A program made the position numbers and the translations under genes. A stretch of DNA of 64,000 nt, from NCBI GenBank assembly GCA_021464245.1, contig JADCRB010000040.1:11086161-11150160 (forward strand). The letters run 5' to 3'. Of the stretch, positions 1 to 11,205 are shown in pieces. The DNA is from Carallia brachiata. Lineage: Eukaryota; Streptophyta; Magnoliopsida; Malpighiales; Rhizophoraceae. Position 1 is the first letter of the stretch; every line of letters begins with the position of its first letter. The notes beneath the pieces are model-generated. The model made no database searches, was not told the origin of the DNA, and worked only from the letters and a program-made list of their open reading frames with translations.

Positions 1-546
1 GCTATCTGAATGTATGTTTGCGATTTTCCCCGCCTTATAAGGCTCTCTATTTCCTCCATTAAGTCTCAACATTCTTCTGTTTCATGTCTATGGTCTCTAT
101 GAAGTTAGTAATATCGCACTACAATCTCTTGACCTAGGTCTTGAAGCTAATTTGCGAGGCCATCACAACATATTTTTGTTCTTTGCTTCCATGAGAATGT
201 TGGATTGAGAAGTATTCAGCAACGTTTATTGGCTAAGTGCATAATCCAAATTACAGTGGGCTCTTTTCTATGCAATTCGAGGGGAGTGTAACTCCTTATT
301 CTTTTCCAGTTCCCTCTTAGTGCGTTTTGCTGATGTTTGGGAACTTTTCATTGTGCCTTAGTGGTGTTCCAAGCTATGACTGCATTCTCAACTTGTATGT
401 GCTTTTATGCTCGGTTCATCACTTTTGGGAAAGAGGTGGGAGGATTATTGTACAAAGAGAATGTGAACTGGGACTTGCACAACCCAGTGCAAAACACTAC
501 AAAGAGCGAATTTCGGCCTTCGACCCTATACTTCCAAGGGCTCTCA

Positions 547-1458
547 ATTGAAACACGCCACGTAGTCCCTTAAAGACTCATTTGAGCCTCGTTGTACTGC
601 TGCTAACATCGTTGGAACTTTCTTTTTCCTCTTGTTAGTGACAAACTGCGTGACAAACCGTTGTCCAAAGGAATCTAACCCTGGTACCGAGAGCAAAGGC
701 AGCTCCATGTACCACCAATGTGTTGGCCCTTTCAGCGTGGTCGAGAAGACTATGCACATGGTAGCCTCTAAGGCTCATTTTCACGTTTTGAGGGTATGAA
801 ACTTTACCTAATGATCTTCCAGGTCAGTACTCCCATTTTACAAGTTGAAGACGGGCATTTTGAATTTCACTTGGATGGGAGCCTACTGTAATTTGGTCGT
901 GAGGAGGGGAACTGAACACCAGCTGTCCTTGGGAGCTCATTTTCTTTCTTTCTAGAGCAGTTGCCTGGAACATCAATTGTTGCACCTATTTGGCCATTTC
1001 GTTCTGGGACTTGGAGGGACTAGTTGTTCTAACTGCAACTTGGCCTTTTCCTAGAGATGGAGTCCTGCAATCTCCTTGGCTAGATCGGGCGGTGGATCTA
1101 TTCTAGTGGTCCTCTAGTGGGAAGAAATTAAGCTTACGATTGACCTTATATTGGGTAATGAGACAATCTCTAGGGGGAGTTTCTTTATGATTCTGATTCG
1201 GGTCTTGAACATTGTCGTTAAGCTATGTGTTCCTTGAGCTTCCCACATGCCTGCGTGAAATTGGGTAGCAGGGCTATCGCAACACTCGGCGTAGGGATTT
1301 TGGGGGCTCGAGGATCCTCCAACCACTCGTAACGAGGTAATTGCCGCAGAAAGCTCACAAATATACTCTTGGATCTCATGGAATTCTCTCGAGGAGAAGG
1401 GTTGGCTTCTGGTTGTCAAGCCAAATGTTAAAAATGGGCAAGAGTTGTCATCAGCCAT
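547..1458 (-). pseudogene. gypsy gag, broken
   Basis: The reading starts at an ATG at 1458 (MADDNSC...), 98 bp downstream of the primer-binding site. It runs open to about 1114, is interrupted by several stops, and resumes at 759-547 with the retrotransposon gag core: an FSTTLKGPTHWWYMELP-like block, then FVTQFVTNKRKKKVPTML and GSNESLRDYVACFN. This is the capsid-forming gag domain of the Retrotrans_gag type (PF03732-like). Frameshifts and stops between the blocks make it non-functional. The expected zinc-knuckle tail was not found further left. Confidence 0.7.
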
Positions 1459-1555
1459 TGCTGAAAGTTGCAAGCAAAGTCTCTCAAGTTATGAGTTCAT
1501 AAGATAGTTTAGAAGAAAAGGGTTGGAGAAAATAAGCAAGAAAGGATGGATTTTC

Positions 1556-1573
1556 CTCCCACAGACAGCGCCA
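1556..1573 (-). other. tRNA primer-binding site of gypsy element
   Basis: The minus strand reads TGGCGCTGTCTGTGGGAG two bases after the LTR end. This is the TGGCGCCGTCTGTGGGAA-type site found directly after the 5' LTR of many plant Ty3/gypsy elements. Confidence 0.75.
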
Positions 1574-1575
1574 GA

Positions 1576-1981
1576 TGATCTAGAGTGATCTTGGGATGGA
1601 AGCAGACTGGACCATCGAGGGTGAGAGAACTTAAATGGGCCTCGTGATTTGCAAAACAAGACACGGCTAAGAGTGTTGGGGTAGGACCTGGCATTAGCAC
1701 TCCAATGCCTAAGTTAATAAAGGGTATAATGACGAGAGATCATGATATCTATAGGGATATAAGATCATTACCTTGGTAATAATACCCTTTTAAGGTATTC
1801 ATAAGTGGTTCGGAGGACTCTTATTGGCTGATGAAGAGTTGTGCTTTACGAGTGATGTGTCCTACTTAATTCGTGGGATTCAAGATCCCTAGGTGGGACC
1901 CAGGGTCTCCTTAAGAATGTCCCTCCTATAGAGTGGGCTTTAACTTTCTAAACTTGGGTTTGGACCCAATCCTTATCAACA
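1576..1981 (-). repeat. 5' LTR of the minus-strand gypsy element
   Basis: Minus-strand sequence starts TGTTGATAAGG at 1981 and ends in TCA at 1576, about 406 bp, with canonical TG...CA ends. The primer-binding site begins two bases after the 3' end, which fixes that boundary. The second LTR lies outside the window, so the 5' boundary rests on the TG dinucleotide alone and could be off by a few bases. Confidence 0.7.
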
Positions 1982-4900
1982 TGTATATCTATAATAGTAT
2001 TAATCTTTTTATTCATCAACATCGTTATTTGCGAAAGAACACCATTAAGAGCTAGAAAGCCCCTCTCAGTAGAGGTATCGTTGTTCAATTAGTTAAACTG
2101 AATTACCATAATTGTTCTCGAGTAAAAACTTTCAATTACATGAATTTGAGAATCGTTCCTGTACCAAAATTTAGTTAATCAAAATTCATTTAATTGAAAA
2201 TTTTGGTAGTGGCTTGGCTTATATTATTTTAAAAAAATCTTATAATTGTTATTATATATAAATGATTATTTAAAATATAATAATACTTTTTTGGGCTCAA
2301 ATTGGTATCTATATTTTAGTATCCATACTTGGTATCCATATTGTAACGAACTTGATTATTTTTGCAACAAAAATTATCATATTATTTTTTATTGTAAAAA
2401 CAATAAGTCTTATTGCAAAAATAATCAAACTCGTCACAATATAGATATTAAATCTAGCTATTAGCGCATGGGTACCACAGTTTTTTGTACTTTTTTCGTT
2501 ACTAATAGTTGTATTAGAAATACTTTTTTCCAACTAATAGAATTAAAAAGTATATAAATAGTATTTCAATTCAATTCATTTAATCATAGTTTTTTAATAC
2601 TTAAAATAAAAATTGAACTAAAAATTTTTCTTTTGTTTGATTCATTAACTAATTAAAATTAGTTCAAGTAATTGATATTTCAATTCTTGTCTTGTATCTC
2701 TCTCCTCCCTTTTCATCCTAAGACTTAATGCAAGGACACGGCCAAATGGTGGTGGAGGATAATGTGCTTATTTGGTTGTTTTCGTTTTTTATTTTTTACT
2801 TTAACCTGTTACACACTAACTGAGTCAGTTATACATTAATTTTAATTTTTATACATATATTATATATTATACATGACTTTAAAAATTCTATATTTTATAT
2901 GTGTTGTATACTGATATTACTCTTCATACAATAAGTCATTTAAAAAAATTTTGAAAACCCGATGGGACCCACCATAGGTCCCACCCTCTCTTCTCGCTTT
3001 TTCTCTCCTCTACGTCTGCACGCTGACTTTTTGCCATGTCCTTCTAACATTTTTGTTCCTTTTCTTTGAGTTGAGACATAAGCAGCCTAGCCTCTATCCT
3101 TTTTGTTTGCAAAATATATATAGTCAATAGCTCTCAGACGAAAGAGAAAAACTATTGCTCACCAATATTCTCTTATGGTCTGTTTGTTTTGGGATGGAAA
3201 GATAGGGAAAGAAAAAATATTCTAATCATTACTTTATTAATTTTTCACCACTTTTTCTTTCAACTTTTTTTGTTTATTCAAATAATTTATTTTTTTCATT
3301 ACTTTCATTCTCACAAATTACTATTTATTTTTTTTTACACTTTTGTTCTCACAACTTTCTCCACTTATTCAAATAACTTATTTTTTTCATTATTTTTTCT
3401 CTCATAAATTAATATTCATTTTTGTCTCTACACTTTCTTTCTTACAACTTATATTCATCTAAAAAATTTTTTATTTTCTCACAACTTTCTTTCTCGGTGC
3501 TTTCTTTCTACACCTTGTCTCTCAATCTAAACACATTGTTAACTCACCATTTTCGGCTAACTTTCATACGATTTTGTTAATTTAACTCGATTTTAAAGTT
3601 GTCTAAATAAAATCAATAATTCTTTAAACATTGTCAATGGTAGTCTTTATCACCCCTATCGTTAAATCAGAATGTAGCTCGTGGACCCTCATTCTTGTCA
3701 AATTTTCCTTTAAATTGTCAAAATAGATTGTCAAGTTAAGGTCACTTCAGATTTAAATCATTCTAAGTATTTTACTTAAAGATCAAATTACTATTGGATT
3801 GTTTAAGAATTTGGTTGACTTGTAAGTCAGCAATTACTATTTAAAATTTAATATTTTATTTTTATTAATTTTTATTTCTCTATATTTCCTCAAAAAAATT
3901 TTGATTTCCTTTATATGTTAGAGTATTTATAAATATTATTATCTATTATTTAAGATTTATTTTTATATATTAATTTGTATAAAAAACATATAATTTTTTA
4001 TTTTTGTACTAATTTTAATTTATTTTTTATATATTAATTTTTGTAAAACATTTACAATTATATTATATACATCATATATATTGTTGATAAGATATGTGTA
4101 TAGATATGTATGTATGTGTGTTTGTATACGTGTGTGTGTGTATTAAAATTTTAAAATATAATAAAAATAAAAATAGATGATTATATAAGATAAGTAAAAT
4201 AATATTAATATACAATAATTAATTATAGATAATAAATTAATAAGTATGTAATTTAAAATGATATATATTTTTATAATATGTAACAATAGTGTAGCAATCA
4301 TTTTTTTAGTTCTTTTTCTTCTTTTTCTTATTTTCAAACATGAGCTATTTCTTCAATTAGCCTCCTTATTAGTCGTCTTCTAAATTTCTATGGGATGTTT
4401 TAATTATGGAGCTGGATCTCACCAAATTTCTTTTTGCTTGCTAATTCCTCTAGTAAGCTTTCAACTATTGTGGGACTTGCAATTTGACTTTATTGACATC
4501 TTTCTGCGCCGGTAATATTCATCTAATTTCTTCTACCTTTTGCTAGGAACTTGTTGAAGATCTATGAACAAAATGCAAGAAATTAAAGCTATGATTTTGA
4601 TGCAAAAATCCTGTAAAAATATAAAATACCGAAAACAAAAATCATTCTTCGGTACAGAATTTCAGGGTTGAATCACTAGTATCCACAACATCAGAATCAA
4701 TGCATGGTCAAGGTGAAATTCTATTAGAAATCACTAGTTTTCTTATTATGCATTAGTTACTATATATCAGAAAGCCGAGGGAAATCATTTATATATAGGA
4801 GAAGTTATTGAGCCTTTTGATTGCTCTTTTTTTATATTTTTTGCTCTCTAATTGCCCACTTATATTTGAGGAGTTGGCTTGTACCAATTAACGGCCATCG

Positions 4901-6440
4901 GCAGAACCCGGGCCATTAATCAACAAAAAGTCTCCTAAAAAGACGCATTCCGCATGCCAACATTGTTCGACTACGGTGAGTTTTCACTTCACAAACTGGT
5001 TGTAAAATTTTCTTGTGTATGTGCTTGCGTTTCTTGGGGTGTGCATATTTCCTCCATGTACATAGTTGTAAAGGGAGGGTAGTCAATGGCGGATTTTTTA
5101 AAAAAAATTTTGAGTAAGGCAAACTTTATATATACAACTACGATAATAAAAATTAATATATATTATGCAAATAAAAAATTACAGTAATTATTCTAAATAA
5201 CAAACATTATAATTATATTATATGAATCCTAATGTTATTATTTTTTTTAGTTTTTTTATACAATCAAATTTTTTTTTCTATATGAGTAATCATTAAATTA
5301 TTTAATCATTTATCTCTTATATGATTATATAATAGATTCTTTATAATATTCGTGAAAAAAATTATTTACTATAATTATTATAACTGGTAAAATTGAAGAC
5401 AATTTTATAAACAAATATATGTTTGGATATAAAATATATTTTTAAATCTTTCCATTTTAATAACAATCATTGCGAATAATTTGTTTTATTCAACGGTAAA
5501 ATATTTTTGAAAAAATGCGCCAATATGTATATAATAAAAAATATTGAAATAATTTAAAAGCCAATGAAAATAATTTTAGTATATACATTAGAAATGGGTT
5601 ATCAGGAAAATTTAAAAAAGAAACCAAAAATGTAAATATCATTTCTCAAAAAAAAAAACAAAGAAAGAAAGAAAGAAAAGGAAATAAAAAAATAAAATGC
5701 ATTGAAAGTGTGGAAGAGGAGGCTTGAACCTTGAGAAAGAGAAGGATTAGGGGGCAAGACATAGAGTGAGGAAGGGTAAGCCAAGCGTTCCACTGGGCCA
5801 TGTTTAGATTGTTGTATCAAGTTAGCTTGCAATAATAAATAACTTAAAATTTGAGGGTGGGAAATTCTTATACTATTCCATCAATTATGCCGAATGTTTT
5901 TTCAAAATTTTAACTATTCTTTGAGCTCTAAGCATTGATTATTTTGCTGGAACTGTTGATGAAAATATGAGCCTTTAGCTCGAATGCAACTATGGAGTGT
6001 GATTTGAATTATTTGAGAAAATGACTTTGCTTTTAGGAGCTACCAAATGGCTAGGCAATTGGGTAATTCATTAATAATATATTAAATTTTCCTTTAAGGG
6101 TCATGTTATTTGCAAAGATGTCATTGCTCGTCTTGAATAATCCTAGCAATCCAGTATATCCCGATATCTTACGGTTGAGAAACTTTCCTTTTTTTGGCTG
6201 TTATGCAAGATGACAAACTTTAATTATAGTCTAGTAGCCTTTTTAGGTCGAGGGAAGAACAGTTGAAGCAAATTGCTGGATACAAAACAATTATGAAATC
6301 AATAATTTGTACCGGTAGATCTGTTTTTAAATTTCAAGCAAATCGCATTGTTGGCAGACACGTTCGTAGGCCAACCAATTGACGATTATCTGCGTTCTTT
6401 CGCCATAGTCATTATCCATAAACTCCACAAGCCAACTCTA
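1982..6440. other. AT-rich intergenic DNA
   Basis: No convincing coding region. Contents noted: the hairpin at 2338-2442; a pyrimidine-rich stretch at about 3177-3540 that starts GGTCTGTTTG and ends with a loosely inverted counterpart, so possibly a decayed MITE; a short TG-rich microsatellite at about 4105-4141; and long A/T runs. The open frames here are low-complexity K/N/I/F/Y strings and do not look like protein. Confidence 0.6.
2338..2442. repeat. short inverted repeat / hairpin
   Basis: Positions 2338-2367 and 2413-2442 form 30-bp inverted arms (about 27 of 30 pair) around a 45-base AT-rich loop. It could be the core of a small MITE or a pre-miRNA-like foldback. No TIR or target duplication was recognised outside it. 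Confidence 0.6.
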
Positions 6441-6442
6441 AA

Positions 6443-6575
6443 TGACATGCTCAAAAGTGATACCAAGGTAGTTATGACTTGATGTTTTCTTGATCTTTTT
6501 AAAACGCAAGACAAAATCATTGGCGCGAAGATAGCAAATTCTGTAAGGCATTTGTCAATGACTTCTGCAAGTTAA
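6443..6575 (+). repeat. dispersed third copy of a segment from the palindrome arms
   Basis: This stretch resembles left-arm 45121-45255 on the same strand and right-arm 49585-49715 on the opposite strand. Shared landmarks in order are AAAGTGATACCAAGG, TTATGACTTGATGTTT, AAACGCAAGACAA and a TCTGCAAGTT-like end. It is more diverged than the arms are from each other, so it is probably an older duplicate. No coding potential is seen. Confidence 0.65.
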
Positions 6576-6795
6576 TTAAGATTAGAGTTATTTCTGTCAC
6601 TTGATTTTAAAGTGTACATTAGTGGGAAAGTCTATTATTTTTTAGGAGGGTAGCTGCTGCGATCTGTATCATCATCTCGACATAAAAACGGAGGCAAAAA
6701 ATATCCTTAAGGACAGTGTTTAACACACCTCAGACATTTTATATCCTTAATTGTTTATTTACATTCATTTTTCTGTTGTTGTTACTTTATTATTT
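6576..6795. other. intergenic
   Basis: Short AT-rich stretch between the dispersed repeat and the nsLTP-derived segment. It contains no recognisable exon 1 of an nsLTP gene, so the segment that follows is a 3' piece only. Confidence 0.5.
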
Positions 6796-7190
6796 CCAAC
6801 AGAATTATCTCCTTATACACAATTTTTCTTTATCTATACAAATACTTAAAAATTTATATGCAAGATTTGTGATTGAAAGCTTTTCTTTTTTAATTTGTTG
6901 TCTATAGCAGAATCGAGCTAACGAGGCTTGGAAACTAGCTTGACATTAAACATACACATTCATCTTTGTTCTGTTTCTTGTCATGTGCAGGATTGCGTGA
7001 AAAAGGCAAATTGCCTAATTAAGAAGGGCCTGATGTTTTCTTTGCATAATAATCATGAATAATAGTTGCAAACGATAATGAAGCGCCTGGGATTGTTTTT
7101 GAGTTACATGTATGGGGGAAACAAAAAAAAATTGAATAAAATTATTTAGTGTTATTCCAAAATTTTATTTCAATTACATTTATCTTCTTA
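6796..7190 (+). pseudogene. nsLTP gene 3' fragment (intron end, exon 2, downstream)
   Basis: Nearly identical by eye to 62706-63084, the end of the intron, exon 2 and 3' flank of the lipid-transfer-protein gene at 61.8 kb. The splice acceptor TCATGTGCAG ends at 6990 and the exon-2 counterpart is 6991-7018. It carries TGA where the intact copy has TGC, so its short tail would stop early. There is no exon 1 upstream. It is a detached duplicate, not a gene. Confidence 0.75.
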
Positions 7191-8222
7191 TGGGATGAGC
7201 ATCTAGACAATCCTAAAATTTTACGAATTTTTTCAATTAAATTCTATATTTTTAAAATTTTCAAATCAGCCATATACTTTTTAAATCAATTTCAAATAAG
7301 TACACATTTGGATGGAAGTTTGTTCAACACGTTAAGTAGCTTATCAACTAACGGAAATATGGCTTGAAAAGTAAAAAAATACCAAATATGCAAAAAAAAT
7401 CCTAAATACTCCAAAAATACCTGAAATTCTAGTTATCTAAAGTTTTAGTTTCAGATGTAACTTCAAATCCTAGTTTTAATTAACAAAAAAAAAATACAAA
7501 AATACATAAAGATTTTTTTTTTTTGGAACAGAAAAAAAAATGCAGAAAAAGTTTGCAACACCAAAGATGATATATTATATATTTTTAGAGTGGCCTTATC
7601 AAGCCTCTAGGGTGGCAAAAGCGCCTTCCGGTCTTTGTAACATTGCACACGCTCGTGCTTTGCCTGCCTAAGAAGCGTAAATGAGCAAAGAGGACAGCCG
7701 GGGTCAAAGCTTGGCGTGTGGGAGGAGGAAGAAAAGAACAAGTGACAAACCTCATTTAAGAAATGATGATTAATGGTGACCCCAGCTATTTTGAAGAGTC
7801 TTGAACTGAACTAAATTAAATTTTTAGCTAACTGAACAAATTTTATAATTAATTAATTGAATTGAATAAAAACTGAAATTTTCGATTCAATTTTGATTTT
7901 CAATATTAAGAAACTATAAATAACTAAACCAAATCAATATATATATATTATTTTTTATTCCGATAGTAGAAAGAAATATTACTTAAAAAATTATATTTTA
8001 ACTAATTATTGTCTTAACTAATCACTTATTTATCTTATATATAATGATAATTACAAATTTCACTTAATAATTATATCAAAAATATTTTTACAATTGAAGT
8101 ATAATGTTAAAATTTCTTTTTTTTTTTACTGAATTTGGTTAATCAAAAAAGAACAATTAGGAATGGTTTTCAATTTTACATGACCAACAATTTTGGTTTG
8201 AGAACAATTGTAGTGTTTCATA
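7191..8222. other. intergenic, with a segment repeated inverted at 39.07 kb
   Basis: AT-rich with A/T runs (for example 7500-7550). The less AT-rich part at about 7685-7790 matches, in inverted orientation, about 39070-39170 (shared GTGAC, CAAACC and TTTAAGAAATGATGATT landmarks). No gene was recognised. The right end abuts the truncated copia LTR. Confidence 0.5.
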
Positions 8223-8285
8223 TTGGAACTTGAACTTGGGTGCGGCATAGAAAAGCGCGGTTCTTTTCCATCTAGACTGAAGGGG
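8223..8285 (-). other. tRNA-like module D in 5' LTR
   Basis: Counterpart of the module at 13596-13665. The minus strand shows a TTCAAGT loop like that of a tRNA T arm near 8230 and a CAGTC/GAAAAGA region resembling an A box near its start. Degraded relative to the 3' LTR copy. Confidence 0.4.
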
Positions 8286-8352
8286 TTTATTAACTAATCT
8301 TAGGCGCCAATTTATTTATTATATATCTAAATTATTGCCTAAAAATGGCAAA

Positions 8353-8427
8353 AGGCGCGCCCATTGAGTTTCGAACTCATGACCCATCAGTTAACCACCC
8401 AAATGCTAACCGTCTGAACAAGGCGCA
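8353..8427 (-). other. tRNA-like module C in 5' LTR
   Basis: The minus strand reads as a tRNA-like element: GTTCAGACGGTTAGCA (A-box-like), then TGAGTTCGAAACTCA, which folds as a T arm with a TTCGAAA loop (B-box-like), with GC-rich ends. Matches 13732-13806 in the 3' LTR. Confidence 0.55.
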
Positions 8428-8839
8428 TCGATTGAGGAAATGGCGCGAGTTTCTGTATAAATAGAGAGTTCGACCGAGACAGAAATTAGAAAAATTTTCT
8501 CTCTCCTCATCCCACTTTATTCATTCTTTCTCAACAAAAGGATTCTATTATCTACTATATTGCTGCAGAAATATAAATAGATAATCTGTGGGCAATTTTG
8601 GAAAGTATAACAACTTCTCGAGGCTCGATTTCAGTATTGCAACCTGCAGTCGAGTGTGCTTCATTTTATCCTGTAGGGAGTTCGCATTATACCTCTGTTG
8701 CAATTAGTGAGGGCGAATTTTGCCTTAAGGAGAGTGGCATTTAGATACACGACTTGAAGCAACCTTTCAATTTCCGGCGACTCAATTTCTACTTAACAAT
8801 CTTAAGGCAAAATTTTTGTATTTCTTTGTTACTTTTATC

Positions 8840-9655
8840 ATGGCTGGTACTTTGAAAGAGTTGGCTTCAAACTTTGTGAAATTAAGAGATTTGATGGAGG
8901 AAATTTCATAAGATGGCAAAAGAGGGTTCATTTTTGTTGGTATCACTTCAAGTGGCTTATGTTCTTACAACTACAAGACCAGAGGAGACAGACAATGAAA
9001 CAGTTGATGACATTCGAAAGAGGCAAAAATGGTATACCGATGATGAGATCGCAAGGGGTCATATTCTGAATGCTATGAGCGATGCACTATTTGATGTCTA
9101 CTACAACTTTCAAACTGCAAGAGAACTTTGGGAGAGGTTAGAGGCAAAATACATGCAAGAGGATGCAACAAGTAAGAAATTTCTTGTCTCTAAATTTAAC
9201 AATTATAAGATGATAGATAGTAGGAACAATAGATGAGAACATTGAATCATTTTTCACAACACAAAATGTCTATGGATGAAACTATTGTTGTGAGTTCCAT
9301 TATAGACAAGTTGCCTCCTTCTGGAAAGATTTCAAGAGAAGCCTCAAACATAGAACTGAGGATATACTCTTGAAAGCCTTGCAAACCATCTTCGTGTAGA
9401 AGAAGAGTTTCGTATGCAAGAAGATAACAAAGAGCAAGACTCTCATGTTTCCAAAGTGCATGTGGTTGAGGAAGGACAATCAAGCAAGTCCTCTAATAAG
9501 AGGAAGGGTCAATCCAATGATGACAAAAGGAAAGACAAAAGGCAAAAGAAAAAGGGGAAATGTCATTTTTGTCACAAGAAGGGCACTACAAATATGAATG
9601 TCGTCTCTTCAAAAAGGAAAAAGGAAAGAATGCATCTTCGGAGCAATAAATGAGA
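8840..9655 (+). pseudogene. copia gag with CCHC knuckle, frameshifted
   Basis: Starts at ATG 8840 (MAGTLKELASNFVKL), 41 bp after the LTR. A frameshift near 8886 moves the reading to FDGGNFIRWQKRVHF, the usual start of the copia gag core (UBN2-like). It continues through the YNFQTARELWERLEAKY block to 9236. A further break follows. A K/R-rich tail leads to a CHFCHKKG...C zinc knuckle at about 9568-9615 that itself needs a one-base shift for the H and last C. Nucleocapsid-type RNA binding is expected for the family. The gene is dead. Confidence 0.85.
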
Positions 9656-10211
9656 AAATGGTTGCTATGATCACAGAGGTTAATGTAGTTGAAGATGACA
9701 TTGCATGGTGGATTGATTTGGTGCTACCCGACACGTTTGCAAGAACAAAAGTCTCTTCAAATTTGTGAAACCAGTAAATGATGGCACTGTTGTGTATATG
9801 GGAAATTCTACTACAGTTCCTGTTATGGGAGTTGGGGAAGTAGAATTACACTTCACTTCTGGAAAAGTCATTACTCTTACAAATGTGTATTATGTCCCAG
9901 AAGTTAGGAAGAATCTGGTTTCAGGTAGTCTTTTAAACAAATATGGGTTCAAACTTGTATTTGAGGCTTATAATTTTGTCCTCTCTAAAGAATGTATGTT
10001 TGTGGGAAAAGGTTATCTTTGTAATGGAATGTTCAAACTCAATGTTGTTGCTAATAATAATAATAATGTTTCTGCTTACATTGTTGAGGACTCTTCTTTA
10101 TGGCATGATAGATTAGGACATGTAAATTATAGAAGATTGCATGATATGGTTAAATTAAATTTGTTGCCTCATATTGAAAAAATGATAATAAATGCACAAC
10201 ATGCATGTTAA
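9656..10211 (+). pseudogene. copia protease and GAG-pre-integrase
   Basis: The aspartic protease active site lies near 9711-9740: WWID followed, after a one-base deletion, by GATRHVC, so the family DSGAT motif is broken here. The frame is open from 9765 (KPVNDGTVVYMGNST through YYVPEVRKNLVSGSLL). The GAG-pre-integrase zinc-binding module follows (LWHDRLGHVNYRRL, both histidines visible). The paired cysteines are disturbed by a frameshift at about 10205, where the next frame takes over with a 7-base overlap. Confidence 0.85.
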
Positions 10212-10702
10212 CAAAAATAACTAGAAGTGCATATCAAAGTATTCAAAGAACTTCAAATCTGTTAGAACTAATACATAGTGATGTATGTGATTTGCATAGC
10301 ACACCCACACTAGGAGGAATGCGATATTTTGTGACATTCATTGATGATTACTCTAGATTTTGTCATGTTTATTTATTGCATACTAAAAATGAAGTTCTTG
10401 AAAGATTCAAAGTTTATAAAACTGAAGTTGAATTGCAATGTGAATCTGTTATTAAATGTTTGCGATCTGATAGAGGAGGAGAGTATTATGACACTACATT
10501 ATTTGAGTCTATGGGAATCATTCATCAAACAATTGCTCCCTCCACACCACAACAAAATGGTGTTGCTGAACGCAAAAATCGAACTTTGATAGAAATGGTC
10601 AATGCCATGTTATCAAATTCTGGCTTAAGCCAAGGTTTTTGGGGTGAGGCATTGCTTACAGCATGTCATATTTTAAATAGAATTCCAAAAAAGAAAGAAT
10701 AA
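10205..10702 (+). pseudogene. copia integrase core
   Basis: Open for 165 codons. The retroviral-type D,D35E triad is intact: D in LIHSDVCDL (about 10277), D in RSDRGGEYY (about 10469) and E in GVAERKNRTL (about 10568). The PQQNG and QGFWGEALLTACHILNR signatures of copia integrase follow. It stops at 10700, where a frameshift leads into the integrase C-terminal/linker region (RVWGC-like at about 10757), which is not open. The catalytic core is well kept but can no longer be made as part of a polyprotein. Confidence 0.9.
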
Positions 10703-11205
10703 AACGACCCGTTATGAGTTCTGGAATAAAAGGAAGCCAAACCTTAATTATTTAAGGGTTTGGGGCTGTAGAGCTATTGTTAGAATTCTTGAACCCAAAA
10801 GGAAAAAGTTGGGTAAAAAGGGAATTGAGTGTATTTTTTCATGATATGCACATAATAGCAAGGCCTATCGATTTATGGTTGTAGAGCATAATAAATTTAT
10901 ATCAGTTAATACAATCATTGAATTGAGGGATGTTATTTTTGATGAACAAAGGTTCATTTCAATTCCTAAAGTTTAGAACATAAACAAGATCCAAACCAAG
11001 GAAATGATGCATTGGAAGATAAGAATGAAAGTGATGAAGTCATAGAACTTCGTAGGAGCAAAAGAAAAAGAAAGAAAAACTTACGGGTCTGACTTTTTAT
11101 GTTTCTAATTGAAGGAACAAGAGACTCAATGAGTAGACAAATTCCCTATTGCTTCAACGAAGATGATCCCAAAACATTTGATGAAGCAATGAAATCACAA
11201 GATTT

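Larger units (their letters stand above)
1..1981 (-). mobile_element. Ty3/gypsy retrotransposon, 5' end (LTR + gag), runs off left edge
   Basis: On the minus strand the order is LTR (1981 to 1576), a two-base spacer, a primer-binding site, then a broken gag reading toward position 1. Read from the left, only the first kilobase or so of the internal region lies in the window. No pol domain was found before the edge. Positions 1-546 have no gag-like reading and could be rearranged internal sequence or another repeat. The gag style (tryptophan-rich HWWYMELP motif, then an NESLRDYV block) is that of plant Ty3/gypsy elements, probably the Tat side. The element is dead because gag is frameshifted. 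Confidence 0.8.
8223..8798 (+). repeat. 5' LTR of copia element (truncated at its 5' side)
   Basis: About 576 bp collinear with the last 590 or so bases of the 3' LTR, ending ...CTACTTAACA. Homology begins at about 8223, exactly where a tRNA-like module starts. The upstream 350 bases present in the 3' copy, including two further modules, are missing. A TATA-like TATAAATAGAGAG lies near 8456. Confidence 0.9.

Noticed and set aside
3189..3407. Plus-strand frame rich in Phe, Leu and Ile
   Set aside because: A T-rich low-complexity tract; no protein-like pattern.
9247..9483. Minus-strand frame within copia gag
   Set aside because: Shadow of gag on the opposite strand.
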